NCBI RefSeq assembly: GCF_001443605.1
Contig: NZ_CP013118.1
Span: 2,909,501-2,973,500, forward strand
DNA: 64,000 nucleotides
From: Salinivirga cyanobacteriivorans
GTDB taxonomy: Bacteria; Bacteroidota; Bacteroidia; Bacteroidales; Salinivirgaceae
Direction: 5' to 3'
Positions 20,247 through 29,026 of the stretch are shown one piece after another. Under the pieces are notes generated by a model. It did no database searches and was not told where the DNA came from. It worked only from the letters and a program-made list of their open reading frames with translations. A program made the translations under genes and the position numbers. Positions within the stretch are counted from its first letter, which is position 1. Every line of letters begins with the position of its first letter.

Positions 20247-21632
20247 ATGGGCAATATGAAAAAACTAATTGTTTTATTAACTGCAGCGACACTATTAAGT
20301 GCTTGTAATACTGGTGGAGACGGTGAGTTGACCGGCGTTGATGGGCGTGCACCAGGTTACGATCAAACTCCTTACGGAATGGTTTTGGTTGAGCAGGGAA
20401 GCTACACTATGGGGCCATCAGACGATGATGTACCTTGGGCGCTGAATGCACAATCTAAAACAGTTTCAATTTCATCTTTCTGGATGGATGAAACAGAAAT
20501 TACCAATAACGAATACAGACAATTTGTACATTGGGTAAGAGATTCACTGGCCTACCGCATGCTTGGTGAACAAATAGATGAATACCTGATTCGTGAAAAT
20601 GAATTCGGAGAAGAGATAGATCCCCCATATATTAACTGGAATGAACCTATTGTTTGGGACGGACAAGAAGAACAAGAGATTCTTGCAGATCTTTATTATC
20701 CGGAAAATGAAAGGTTTTTCCGCATGAAGACGATAGATCCCAGAAAACTTGTATACCATTACTATTGGGTAGATTACAAGCAAGCAGCGGAAAAATTTAC
20801 TTTTGATAACGAAGTAAGAAGAAGATATAATTATGAAACAGGCCAATATGATGGCGAGTTATACAATGAAGAAGGAATAAAAGAAGAGGTGCAGGACAGG
20901 TCCTCATTTATTATGGAAGAGTCTACTCCAATATATCCGGATACATTGGTTTGGATAAGTGATTTTTCCTACTCATACAACGAACCAATGGCCAATTCTT
21001 ACTTCTATCATCCTACATATGATAATTATCCTGTTGTTGGCGTAAATTGGATTCAAGCCAAAGCTTTTGCCGTTTGGAGAACGAATTTACTTAATGCGGC
21101 ACAATCACGCAGAGGTGAACCTAGTGTTCAGGATTATCAACTGCCAACAGAAGCACAGTGGGAAAGAGCTGCCAGAGGTGGTTTAGATCTAGTTCCATAC
21201 CCATGGGGAGGATATTATACCAGAGATGGTGAAGGATGTTTCCTTGCCAACTTCAAACCACTCCGCGGTGATTACACAGAAGATGGAGCACTTCGCACGC
21301 ACGAAGTAGCTGCTTACAATCCTAATGATTTTGGTCTGTATGATATGGCTGGTAATGTTGCAGAATGGACTCGTAATGCCTTTGACGAATCGGCCTACAC
21401 ATTTACTCACGATATGGATCCGGAATATGAATACAGGGCCCTGGATAGTGATCCACCAGTATTAAAGCGTAAAGTTGTCCGGGGTGGCTCATGGAAAGAT
21501 ATTGGATATTATTTGCAAAACGGAACACGTGCCTACGAATATCAGGATACAGCAAAATCTTACATCGGTTTTAGATGTGTACGCTCTTATATGGGTAGTG
21601 GTCAAGACGCCCCTAGTTCTAATGTTTACTAA
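20247..21632 (+). CDS. gldK: T9SS ring lipoprotein GldK/PorK
   Basis: The product is a 461-aa lipoprotein with lipobox LLSAC; an alternative ATG at 20256 removes three residues and fits the signal peptide equally well. The C-terminal two thirds is an FGE-sulfatase/SUMF1-like fold: MVLVEQGSYTMG, SFWMDETEITNNEYRQFV, LPTEAQWERAARGG, YPWGG, AGNVAEWTRNAF and VVRGGSWKD...YIGFRCVRS. GldK/PorK forms the periplasmic ring with GldN/PorN beneath the outer membrane. An acidic/aromatic insertion at about 110-230 is characteristic of PorK versus catalytic FGE enzymes. It is co-transcribed with porP (17-bp gap) and gldL (10-bp gap). Confidence 0.95.
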   Translation: MGNMKKLIVLLTAATLLSACNTGGDGELTGVDGRAPGYDQTPYGMVLVEQGSYTMGPSDDDVPWALNAQSKTVSISSFWMDETEITNNEYRQFVHWVRDSLAYRMLGEQIDEYLIRENEFGEEIDPPYINWNEPIVWDGQEEQEILADLYYPENERFFRMKTIDPRKLVYHYYWVDYKQAAEKFTFDNEVRRRYNYETGQYDGELYNEEGIKEEVQDRSSFIMEESTPIYPDTLVWISDFSYSYNEPMANSYFYHPTYDNYPVVGVNWIQAKAFAVWRTNLLNAAQSRRGEPSVQDYQLPTEAQWERAARGGLDLVPYPWGGYYTRDGEGCFLANFKPLRGDYTEDGALRTHEVAAYNPNDFGLYDMAGNVAEWTRNAFDESAYTFTHDMDPEYEYRALDSDPPVLKRKVVRGGSWKDIGYYLQNGTRAYEYQDTAKSYIGFRCVRSYMGSGQDAPSSNVY

Positions 21633-21642
21633 ATTTTAGGTT

Positions 21643-22929
21643 ATGACATTATCGGAATTTGTTGAAAGTAAAACGTATAAGACAATAATGAAATATGTAT
21701 ACGGCTGGGGCGCATCTGTCGTGCTAGCTGGTGCATTGTTCAAAATCCAGCACTACCCTGGTGCAGGCGCTATGCTTGTAGCCGGTATGAGTACTGAGGT
21801 ATTGATTTTCTTTTTGTCTGCTTTCGAGCCTTTGCACGAAGAACCAGACTGGACGCTGGTTTACCCTGAATTGGCTGGAATGACTAATGACCTGGACGAT
21901 GATTTGCCCCGTCAGGATTATGGTATCCAACGTGATAGCAGATTGTTTAATGTTTCAGAAGCACCACCACCAGCTCCTACACAAGCTGCACCTACACAAC
22001 AAGCTCCTGCTCCTCAAAGAAGTGGCGAAGCTCAGCCACAGGGTGTAGCCCCAGCTGGAGGAGGCTATCCGCCGGCAGGTGGGCAAAAAACATATGCGCT
22101 TGAGCGATTTGATGAGCTTCTTGAAAAAGCTGAACTCGGGCCGGATCTCTTTGTTAAAATGGGTGAAGGAATACAAAGGCTTTCAAATACCGCAGAAGAC
22201 CTGAATAAAATGCAAGATGTTGTTGCTGCCAATGAAAATTATGCTGCAAATATGCATAATGCATCAGAATCAGCACGACAGCTATCCGAAACATTTAATT
22301 CATCGAGTGATGTGGTTCAAAGCTCTACCAGCTCAATGAGTGAAGCTTCATTGAAAGCAGCCGAGAAAATGGAACAAACAGGAGATGACTTATCCAGTGC
22401 TGCAAGAGAAAGTGCTGAAACTATTAAGCATTCCTTTACAGAAGCTTCGAAAAACAGTGCAGCAAAAATTGAACAATCATTTGATGGCTTCTCTGATGCT
22501 GCTAAATCGAGCTCCGAAAATCTTGCCCAAAATGCCGAGAAAGCCGGACAGCATCTATTAGATGCAGCTAATGAAACCGGTAGCGTATTGAGCCAAAGCT
22601 ATCAGCAGCTCATATCTGAGATGGAATCCAGTATGCAAAACCTGAAATCAGGTAATCAGTCCTATATTGAGCAGATAGATGTTCAAAATAAACATCTTAC
22701 AGCCCTAAATTCAATATATGAACTGCAAATGCAAAATCTGAATCAACAGAATGAGCAATCTCAGGAGCTTTATAATAAAGCTAATCAGGCAATAGAAAAC
22801 ATGAGTGCTGCAGTTGGTGACACTCAAAAATATAAAGAAGAATTGAATAAATTAAATGATAATCTTGCCGCATTGAATAATGTTTATGGTAATATGTTAT
22901 CATCATTCAATCTTAACGTAAACGAATAA
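21643..22929 (+). CDS. gldL: T9SS motor protein GldL/PorL with extended coiled coil
   Basis: The product is 428 aa, long for the family (about 215 aa in Flavobacterium, about 310 aa in Porphyromonas). Two membrane helices span about residues 20-36 and 41-62. They retain the charged residues K34, H37 and E52 in FKIQHYPG and STEVLIFF, which fit the proton-path positions described for GldL. After a conserved FEPLHEEPDWTLVYPEL segment, a Pro/Ala/Gln-rich linker covers about 106-148. A Ser/Ala/Glu-rich coiled coil then runs to the C-terminus. GldL and GldM form the inner-membrane rotary motor driving T9SS. The extra coiled coil should project into the cytoplasm. Confidence 0.95.
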   Translation: MTLSEFVESKTYKTIMKYVYGWGASVVLAGALFKIQHYPGAGAMLVAGMSTEVLIFFLSAFEPLHEEPDWTLVYPELAGMTNDLDDDLPRQDYGIQRDSRLFNVSEAPPPAPTQAAPTQQAPAPQRSGEAQPQGVAPAGGGYPPAGGQKTYALERFDELLEKAELGPDLFVKMGEGIQRLSNTAEDLNKMQDVVAANENYAANMHNASESARQLSETFNSSSDVVQSSTSSMSEASLKAAEKMEQTGDDLSSAARESAETIKHSFTEASKNSAAKIEQSFDGFSDAAKSSSENLAQNAEKAGQHLLDAANETGSVLSQSYQQLISEMESSMQNLKSGNQSYIEQIDVQNKHLTALNSIYELQMQNLNQQNEQSQELYNKANQAIENMSAAVGDTQKYKEELNKLNDNLAALNNVYGNMLSSFNLNVNE

Positions 22930-22941
22930 GCTTATTGTATT

Positions 22942-24552
22942 ATGGCAGGTGGCAAAGAAACTCCCCGGCAGAAGATGATAGGAATGATGTATTTATTCCT
23001 CACGGCAATGCTTGCATTGAATGTTTCAAAGGAAGTTTTGCACTCTTTTGTACTTGTAAACGATAGCCTTTCCGCAACAGTAGATAATTTTACTGAAAAG
23101 AATAAAAGTATTTATAATGATTTCGAGAAACAAGCCTCTATGAACGAGGAGAAGGTTGGTAAGTGGAGAGATCTGGCCAATCAGGTTAAGGCAAAATCTA
23201 ATGAAATCAATGAATACATAAAAGAGTTGAAAGTTGAGGTTGTGCAGGCCGCTGATGGAGAAGATGCTCCCGCTATTACTGAAGATGGTGATATTATTGC
23301 CGAAAAAATTGAGGCAAAGGACAATCTTGACGTTGGTGGCGAAGTTATGGTTGTCAAAGGTCGAGGCCCCGTTCTTAAAGAGAAAATTATTGAGTTTCGG
23401 GAATTTTTGCTCGAAAATACAGATCCGAGCCATACTTTTATTAGAAAGTCTATTAATAAGAATTTAAATACCGATGATCCGCCGGCAGAAGAAGGTGCTC
23501 AGGTCTCCTGGACTTCACACCATTTTTCGCATATGCCGCTTGCTGCCGTATTAACTATGTTAACTAAAACGCAGTCGGATATTCGTAATGCCGAAGCAGA
23601 CATATTACGTTACTTTTACGGGCAGATAAGCGCTCAGGATTTTAAATTTAATGATCTTGAACCTGTTGTGCTGCCTACAAAGAGTAATTATGTACTCAAA
23701 GGCACAGAATATGAGGCAGAAGTGTTTATTGCCGCTCAGGATACAACGCAAAAGCCCAGTATTTATATTGGTGAATACCAACAAGATGAGAATGGTAGAT
23801 ATAGTATGGTTGGTAGTTATGATTCACTGGAGATTAAAAACGGACGTGGAATTTATCAGGTTAGAGCAAATACAAGAGGTGATAAGGAATGGGGTGGACT
23901 TATAGCTATGCGGGCTCCGGATGGTTCAATACAGCAATTCCCATTTGAGGCACAATATAAAGTAGAGGTGCCGACAGCTATTATTAGTGCTAGTGCGAAC
24001 CGGGTATTCTATTATGGTGTTCCGAATCCTTTGGAAGTTTCAGTTCCTGGCTTGCGGAAAGATCAATTAAAGCCGACAGCTACTAACGCACGAATTGTAT
24101 CCCATAGGGGAGGTTTAGCTGTGAAACCAAGTAAAAAAGGTGGAAAAATTAAGGTGAGCCTTTATGCTGATATCGATAACCAGAGAAAATTCATAGGTAG
24201 TAGTACCTTTAGTGTGAAGCAAATTCCCCCACCAACTCCCGTATTGCAACCCATTAACGTTAAATTTGGAGATATTGCAAAAGGAGAACTTGGCTTTGCA
24301 GACCGCGTTGATGCTAAACTAGAAGGCTTTATAATGGAAGATATTAAATATAAAGTTATAAGTTTTACTGTCAGCACTACTGATGAAGGATTTACTGTGG
24401 ATGAAGAAATTAACGGTGATCGGTTCAATCAGGCTGTAACACAGATGATTCAGAAAGCCAGTCGTAATCAGAAGATTACTTTTGAAGATATTAAAGCTGA
24501 AGGACCTGATGGTATTAAGGAGTTGAGCCCCATGGTCTTCACTATTAAATAG
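22942..24552 (+). CDS. gldM: T9SS motor protein GldM/PorM
   Basis: The product is 536 aa. It starts MAGGKETPRQKMIGMMYLFL, the near-invariant GldM N-terminus with a single membrane helix (about residues 12-32) that packs in the GldL bundle. The periplasmic part contains successive beta domains (GTEYEAEVFIAAQD, GVPNPLEVSVPG, PPTPVLQPINVKFGD). It reaches the GldK/GldN ring and couples the proton-driven motor to secretion. The final FEDIKAEGPDGIKELSPMVF is family-typical. It lies 12 bp after gldL and 41 bp before gldN. Confidence 0.96.
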   Translation: MAGGKETPRQKMIGMMYLFLTAMLALNVSKEVLHSFVLVNDSLSATVDNFTEKNKSIYNDFEKQASMNEEKVGKWRDLANQVKAKSNEINEYIKELKVEVVQAADGEDAPAITEDGDIIAEKIEAKDNLDVGGEVMVVKGRGPVLKEKIIEFREFLLENTDPSHTFIRKSINKNLNTDDPPAEEGAQVSWTSHHFSHMPLAAVLTMLTKTQSDIRNAEADILRYFYGQISAQDFKFNDLEPVVLPTKSNYVLKGTEYEAEVFIAAQDTTQKPSIYIGEYQQDENGRYSMVGSYDSLEIKNGRGIYQVRANTRGDKEWGGLIAMRAPDGSIQQFPFEAQYKVEVPTAIISASANRVFYYGVPNPLEVSVPGLRKDQLKPTATNARIVSHRGGLAVKPSKKGGKIKVSLYADIDNQRKFIGSSTFSVKQIPPPTPVLQPINVKFGDIAKGELGFADRVDAKLEGFIMEDIKYKVISFTVSTTDEGFTVDEEINGDRFNQAVTQMIQKASRNQKITFEDIKAEGPDGIKELSPMVFTIK

Positions 24553-24593
24553 TAAGAATAGTTAAAGAAAATTAAAAATTAAACGATAAACAC

Positions 24594-25439
24594 ATGAAAA
24601 AATTAGTGCTTTTCTCATTTACATTTGCCTTATTATTTTCTTTATTACCTACAAATGAGGCAAAAGCACAGGTTCTTGATGGTATTTATGAGAAAGAACA
24701 CGTGCCTAGCAGACGTCCTGTTCCATATTCACAACTGCGCGAAGCAGATGTGATGTGGAAAAAACGAGTATGGCGTTGTATTGATTTACGTCAAAAAATG
24801 AATTTTCATTTTTATTATCCGATCAATCGCATCAATGAGCGTATGAACCTTACAAACCTACTGGTTTATGGACAAACCCATGAAGGAGTAGTCTTGTATG
24901 ATGCTGACGAAAACGATCGTTTCACAACAATTCTTACAACCTCTGAAATCGAAGGAAAATTCGATGCAGGGACACAAGAGCGCAAGATCGTGCAGGATGA
25001 CGGTACTGAGATAGTTAAGGAGTTTTACCAGCCAATTAATTATGCTGAGGTAAAACAAATATGGCTAAAAGAGGAGTGGTTTTTTGACAGGCAACGCTCT
25101 AAAATGGAAGTACGCATTCTTGGAATCATGCCTATACGCTTCACCGAAGATCCAAATACCGGCGAATTGCAAAAAATACGCTTATTTTGGGCATACTATC
25201 CTGCAGTAAGACCAATTTTAGCCAATCATGAGGTGTTTAATCGTTTTAATGATGCAAAACGTCGTACATACGATGATATTTTCTTCAAAAGATTTTTCGA
25301 TAGCTATATCGTAAAAGAATCGAATGTATATGAAGATAGGCGTATTGCAGAATACCGTGATGGCCGGATGGCATTGTGGGAAGCACAAAAAATTAAGAAA
25401 GAGATGTTTAATTATGAGCAGGATCTCTGGTCATATTAG
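24594..25439 (+). CDS. gldN: T9SS ring protein GldN/PorN
   Basis: The product is 281 aa with a signal peptide (KKLVLFSFTFALLFSLL...EAKAQ). It has the GldN pattern LREADVMWKKRVWRCIDLRQKMN followed by FYYPINRINERMNLTNLL and FFKRFFDSYIVKESNVYEDRRI. GldN/PorN is periplasmic, binds GldK/PorK and contacts GldM. It is the last gene of the operon, followed by a strong bidirectional terminator at 25454. Confidence 0.96.
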   Translation: MKKLVLFSFTFALLFSLLPTNEAKAQVLDGIYEKEHVPSRRPVPYSQLREADVMWKKRVWRCIDLRQKMNFHFYYPINRINERMNLTNLLVYGQTHEGVVLYDADENDRFTTILTTSEIEGKFDAGTQERKIVQDDGTEIVKEFYQPINYAEVKQIWLKEEWFFDRQRSKMEVRILGIMPIRFTEDPNTGELQKIRLFWAYYPAVRPILANHEVFNRFNDAKRRTYDDIFFKRFFDSYIVKESNVYEDRRIAEYRDGRMALWEAQKIKKEMFNYEQDLWSY

Positions 25440-25453
25440 AATATATTAAAGCT

Positions 25454-25482
25454 AAAAAAAGGCCCTGTACGGGCCTTTTTTT
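25454..25482. terminator. bidirectional terminator between gldN and manC
   Basis: Seven A plus GGCCC (25454-25465) pairs perfectly with GGGCC plus seven T (25471-25482) around a TGTAC loop. It can end transcription from both the T9SS operon and the opposing manC operon, and it overlaps the manC stop codon. Confidence 0.9.
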
Positions 25483-26563
25483 ATATATTTTCCTCTCCCT
25501 TTTTAAATTTAATATCATTTACAATTTCCCGAATCTTATCTTCCTCAGACCGTTTACATATTAATAAAGAATCATAAGTCTCGGCAACCACATAATCTTC
25601 TAAACCCTGAATGGCTGTGATTTTATTATCTGTAGTAGTTATTAGTGTGTTGTGTGTGTCGTATGTGAGAATATTTTGATGGTTTGTAACGTTGTGGTCA
25701 TCGTCTTTCTCTTTATTGTCAAAAAGATTGCTCCAGGTGCCCAGGTCCGACCAGCCAAAATTCGCACAATAGACATATACGTTTTCGGCCTTTTCCATTA
25801 TTCCGTAGTCAATCGATATGTTTTTGCAACCGGAATAAATTCTGCTAATAAAATTTTCCTCTTCATCAGTATTGTATGCTTCTCTGTTCTCTGCAAAAAG
25901 CTCTTGTATTTCCGGTAAGTGGAGTTCGAAAGCGGATGTAATATCTTTTAATTTCCATATGTAAATACCGGCATTCCAGAAAAATTCGCCACTCTCAATA
26001 AAGAATTTAGCCAACTCTTTGTCAGGCTTCTCTGTGAAATTTTTAACTTTTACTATTCCTTCATTTTGTGACGTGTCTTCAATTTGGATATAACCATAAT
26101 TCGTTTCCGCTCTGGAAGGATTTATGCCAATTGATAGTAACGCATCTTCCTTTTCAATAAAGGTTATTCCGTCATTAATTACTTTTACAAATTTATCTTC
26201 ATTTAAAATCAGGTGGTCAGCCGGGGTTACAATAATTGAGGCTTCCGGATTGATAGCTCTAATTCGCTCATTGGCAAAAGCAACACATGGTGCTGTATTG
26301 CGCCTTGTTGGTTCAATAAGGATCTGACTATCGTTAATCTCTGGTATTTGTTCTTGCACAAGATCTTTAAACAGGAATCCGGTGACAATTAATATGTTTT
26401 CTCTGGGGCAAACCTTTGCCATTCTGTTGTATGTCATCTGGAGTAGCGTAGAACCCGTATCTAATAAGTCGATAAATTGTTTGGGGCGATTTTGTCTGCT
26501 TAATGGCCAGAAGCGCCTGTCAATGCCACCTGCCATAATTACGCAAAAAAGATTATTATTCAT
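25481..26563 (-). CDS. manC: mannose-1-phosphate guanylyltransferase
   Basis: The product is a 360-aa enzyme making GDP-mannose from GTP and mannose-1-phosphate for surface glycans. It shows the family motifs FWPLSRQNRPKQF, the central RRNTAPCVAFA, PADHLI, and FTEKPDKELA, with NAGIYIWK and FGWSDLGTW in the second half. The nucleotide-binding loop is odd: where the family has G-G-x-G-x-R this protein has G-G-I-D-R-R, so the second conserved Gly is replaced by Asp. It overlaps the upstream 174-aa gene by 8 bp on the minus strand. Confidence 0.92.
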   Translation of the reverse strand: MNNNLFCVIMAGGIDRRFWPLSRQNRPKQFIDLLDTGSTLLQMTYNRMAKVCPRENILIVTGFLFKDLVQEQIPEINDSQILIEPTRRNTAPCVAFANERIRAINPEASIIVTPADHLILNEDKFVKVINDGITFIEKEDALLSIGINPSRAETNYGYIQIEDTSQNEGIVKVKNFTEKPDKELAKFFIESGEFFWNAGIYIWKLKDITSAFELHLPEIQELFAENREAYNTDEEENFISRIYSGCKNISIDYGIMEKAENVYVYCANFGWSDLGTWSNLFDNKEKDDDHNVTNHQNILTYDTHNTLITTTDNKITAIQGLEDYVVAETYDSLLICKRSEEDKIREIVNDIKFKKGEENI

Positions 26564-27080
26564 TGTCTTTTTTATTTTTCGTACTACTATTTACATCCTC
26601 TACCTCTTCTTCTTTCATGAATGTTTTCATTAGGAGAATTGTCCAGCCCGTGTTTCTATTATACCCAAGTCTTTGCATCCTTATTTGTTTTTTCTCGAAA
26701 TAAATTTTCATAAAAATACTTCGGTAGGTGTTATTGCCCGTGCCTTCCCAGGCTTTCAGCGCATTAACATTTTCGACTATATCAAAGGGCTTCCGAAGCA
26801 TATTGAATCTATGATCATAACTTACCAGGCAGCTGTTTCCTGCCGAATCCAGAATGATTTGAAGTGCCAGAATACCTTTAAGTCTTTGGATGTGTTTTTT
26901 TTCAGCCCCATCCATAATATCCATGATCAATAAACTATCCCCTTTTGTGTATTCTAATGTTATGGATTTGTCTTCGAGCTGAAATTGAGGCGAGCAATTC
27001 TCAAGTTTGTGTTTGTACATCTTTTGGGCCTGAAGTGCAGTACCCGATAATGCAATTATAAGAACCAGTAAAGTCTTCAT
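26556..27080 (-). CDS. small secreted protein of unknown function
   Basis: The product is 174 aa with a signal peptide (KTLLVLIIALSGTALQAQ). It has a beta-rich middle, one Cys pair (C29, C99 approx.), and a charged tail (KEEEVEDVNSSTKNKKDNE) that overlaps the manC start. I recognise no family; phrases such as ALQIILDSAGNSCLVSYD resemble TonB-C-like or energy-transducer-like modules but not convincingly. It is the first gene of the manC operon, with a good minus-strand promoter just upstream. Confidence 0.7.
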   Translation of the reverse strand: MKTLLVLIIALSGTALQAQKMYKHKLENCSPQFQLEDKSITLEYTKGDSLLIMDIMDGAEKKHIQRLKGILALQIILDSAGNSCLVSYDHRFNMLRKPFDIVENVNALKAWEGTGNNTYRSIFMKIYFEKKQIRMQRLGYNRNTGWTILLMKTFMKEEEVEDVNSSTKNKKDNE

Positions 27081-27102
27081 TGATTAATATTTTCTAATTA
27101 AA

Positions 27103-27134
27103 CAAAGGTAATGTTTTCTGAAAGCTAATGCAAT
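27103..27134 (-). promoter_or_regulatory. promoter of the small secreted protein-manC operon
   Basis: Read on the minus strand there is a -7 box TACCTTTG (27110-27103). A -33-like ATTG (27134-27131) lies 20 nt upstream. Transcription would start about 15 bp before the ATG at 27080. Confidence 0.5.
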
Positions 27135-27428
27135 TTTCAATAAGTCAAAGGGCTGATTGCTCTTTTCAACCTGTATTAACTGTATATCAGGGTGAGGGCC
27201 TTTTTTTAGATTAAGTAAAAATTACCATTATTTTTATATCTCTACATATTTCGAACACCGCATATTTAAAACGATTTGCTTGCATAGAGTAAATTAGTGT
27301 CCGAATATCCGTTTTTTAGATTCGCTTTTACGCAGTATATTTGATATAACAAATATATTACAGAGAATCTTATTGAAATTCATGCTTGTATTTTTAAAAA
27401 TTGAAAATTGAATTAAAGCAGTTATCCA
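27111..27428 (+). promoter_or_regulatory. intergenic regulatory region of the sulfur operon
   Basis: This divergent gap of about 350 bp holds no gene I can see. A -7 box TATATTTG lies at 27336-27343 with a T-run 19 nt upstream at the -33 position. Immediately after it, an AT-rich imperfect palindrome (TTGATATAACAAATATATTA, 27341-27360) could bind a regulator. The leader to the cytochrome ATG at 27429 is about 80 nt. Confidence 0.45.
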
Positions 27429-29003
27429 ATGAAAAAACTAATCCATATTTTATTCATTGTTCTAGTACCGCAAATAATAATTGCGGTATTAATTTACAAC
27501 TATCAGAATATTAAGAATGAAGGTAATCTTGAAGAATTGCAAGAGGCATACGCACAGGTTCCTCAGTCATCAGTAGATCATGCTGAGTTTGCTGTTCTGC
27601 AGCAAGATTTTGAAACGCCACATGAGGTAACTGAGGCATGTTTGTCATGTCATACTGAACGGGGGCAGGAGTTACTTAAAAGCTCACATTTTAAGTGGGA
27701 AAGAGAGACGTTTATACCCGGCAGAGGTGTTGTTTATTTGGGTAAAAATAATTTGATCAACAACTTTTGTACAGGTATAGCCGGAAGTGAACAAACATGT
27801 ACGCGTTGCCATGCTGGATTTGGATATTATGATACAACGTATAATTTTCATAATGAAAAGAACGTAGATTGCCTGGTATGTCATGATAATAGCGGGATCT
27901 ATAAAAAAGCCAAGGGTAGTGCAGGATATCCTGCAATGGGAGAAAATGCGCCGGATTATGGTGCTATAGCCCACCATATTGGAAGGCCAAACAAACAAAA
28001 TTGTGGAGTCTGCCATTTTTATAGTGCCGGAGGAAATAATGTAAAGCACGGGCAACTTGAAAAAGCCTTGCTAAACACCACAAAAGATGTGGATGTACAT
28101 ATGGCTCAAAATGGACTAGACATGGAGTGTGTGGACTGCCACAGTGCTGAAAATCATGTGATGAAAGGTCGTTATTATGGTATTTCATCCAGGGATTATA
28201 ACCGGGCAACCTGCGAGCAATGTCACAATGAGCGACCACACGAAGACGACATTATAAATGAGCATACTATTAAAGTAGCTTGCCAGACCTGTCATATACC
28301 TGAATATGCCAAGGTAAATGCAACTAAAATGTATTGGGATTGGTCTACAGCTTGCGATTTAAAAGATGGTAATCCATACTATGAACTCGATTCAATGGGC
28401 AATAAAGCCTATCTTTCAATTAAGGGTAGTTTTACATGGAAACGAAATGTAAAACCCGATTATACGTTCTTTAACGGAACAGCAGATCATTATTTATTAA
28501 CCGATGTCGTTGATACTTTCCCTGTACAAATCAATACACTTTTTGGTTCTTATGACGACAGAGAATCGAAAATTTGGCCGGTGAAAATTCACCGGGGCAA
28601 ACAACCTTATGATCCCCAGCAAAAACGTATACTGCAGGCTAAACTGTGGGATCCTGAACCGGGAAATGGTGCTTTGTGGGTCGATTTTGACTGGGATGCT
28701 TCGCTTAAAGCAGGTATGGAATATATTGGCCTGCCATATAGCGGTGAATACGAATTTGTTGAGACAGAAATGTATCTTCCATTGAACCACATGGTATCGC
28801 CTGCCACCAAATCGGTTTCATGTGCAGAATGCCATAACCGTGATAATAGCCGTATGGCAGGGTTGAGTGGTTTCTATATGCCCGGAAGAGACCGAAATAA
28901 CATGCTCGATTTAATCGGATGGATACTGGTACTGGGTTCCCTGGCAGGAGTACTTGTGCATGGAGGAATTCGAATTGCAATAAATAGAAAACAAAATCAT
29001 TAG
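27429..29003 (+). CDS. octaheme c-type cytochrome, tetrathionate reductase (Otr) family
   Basis: The product is 524 aa with exactly eight CxxCH haem sites, at C71, C124, C148, C192, C234, C262, C285 and C465. The segment VYLGKNNLINNFCTGIAG before the second haem is the signature of the Otr-type octaheme family. The Lys in GKNN (K106) is a candidate for the lysine ligand of the catalytic haem known in Shewanella Otr. Unlike soluble Otr it has membrane helices at both ends (about 5-24 and 492-515), so it should sit on the periplasmic face of the inner membrane. Otr reduces tetrathionate, nitrite or hydroxylamine in vitro. The true substrate is uncertain, and the five following genes point to sulfur. 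Confidence 0.93.
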   Translation: MKKLIHILFIVLVPQIIIAVLIYNYQNIKNEGNLEELQEAYAQVPQSSVDHAEFAVLQQDFETPHEVTEACLSCHTERGQELLKSSHFKWERETFIPGRGVVYLGKNNLINNFCTGIAGSEQTCTRCHAGFGYYDTTYNFHNEKNVDCLVCHDNSGIYKKAKGSAGYPAMGENAPDYGAIAHHIGRPNKQNCGVCHFYSAGGNNVKHGQLEKALLNTTKDVDVHMAQNGLDMECVDCHSAENHVMKGRYYGISSRDYNRATCEQCHNERPHEDDIINEHTIKVACQTCHIPEYAKVNATKMYWDWSTACDLKDGNPYYELDSMGNKAYLSIKGSFTWKRNVKPDYTFFNGTADHYLLTDVVDTFPVQINTLFGSYDDRESKIWPVKIHRGKQPYDPQQKRILQAKLWDPEPGNGALWVDFDWDASLKAGMEYIGLPYSGEYEFVETEMYLPLNHMVSPATKSVSCAECHNRDNSRMAGLSGFYMPGRDRNNMLDLIGWILVLGSLAGVLVHGGIRIAINRKQNH

Positions 29004-29026
29004 GCAATAACCTGAAAGGCAAAAAA

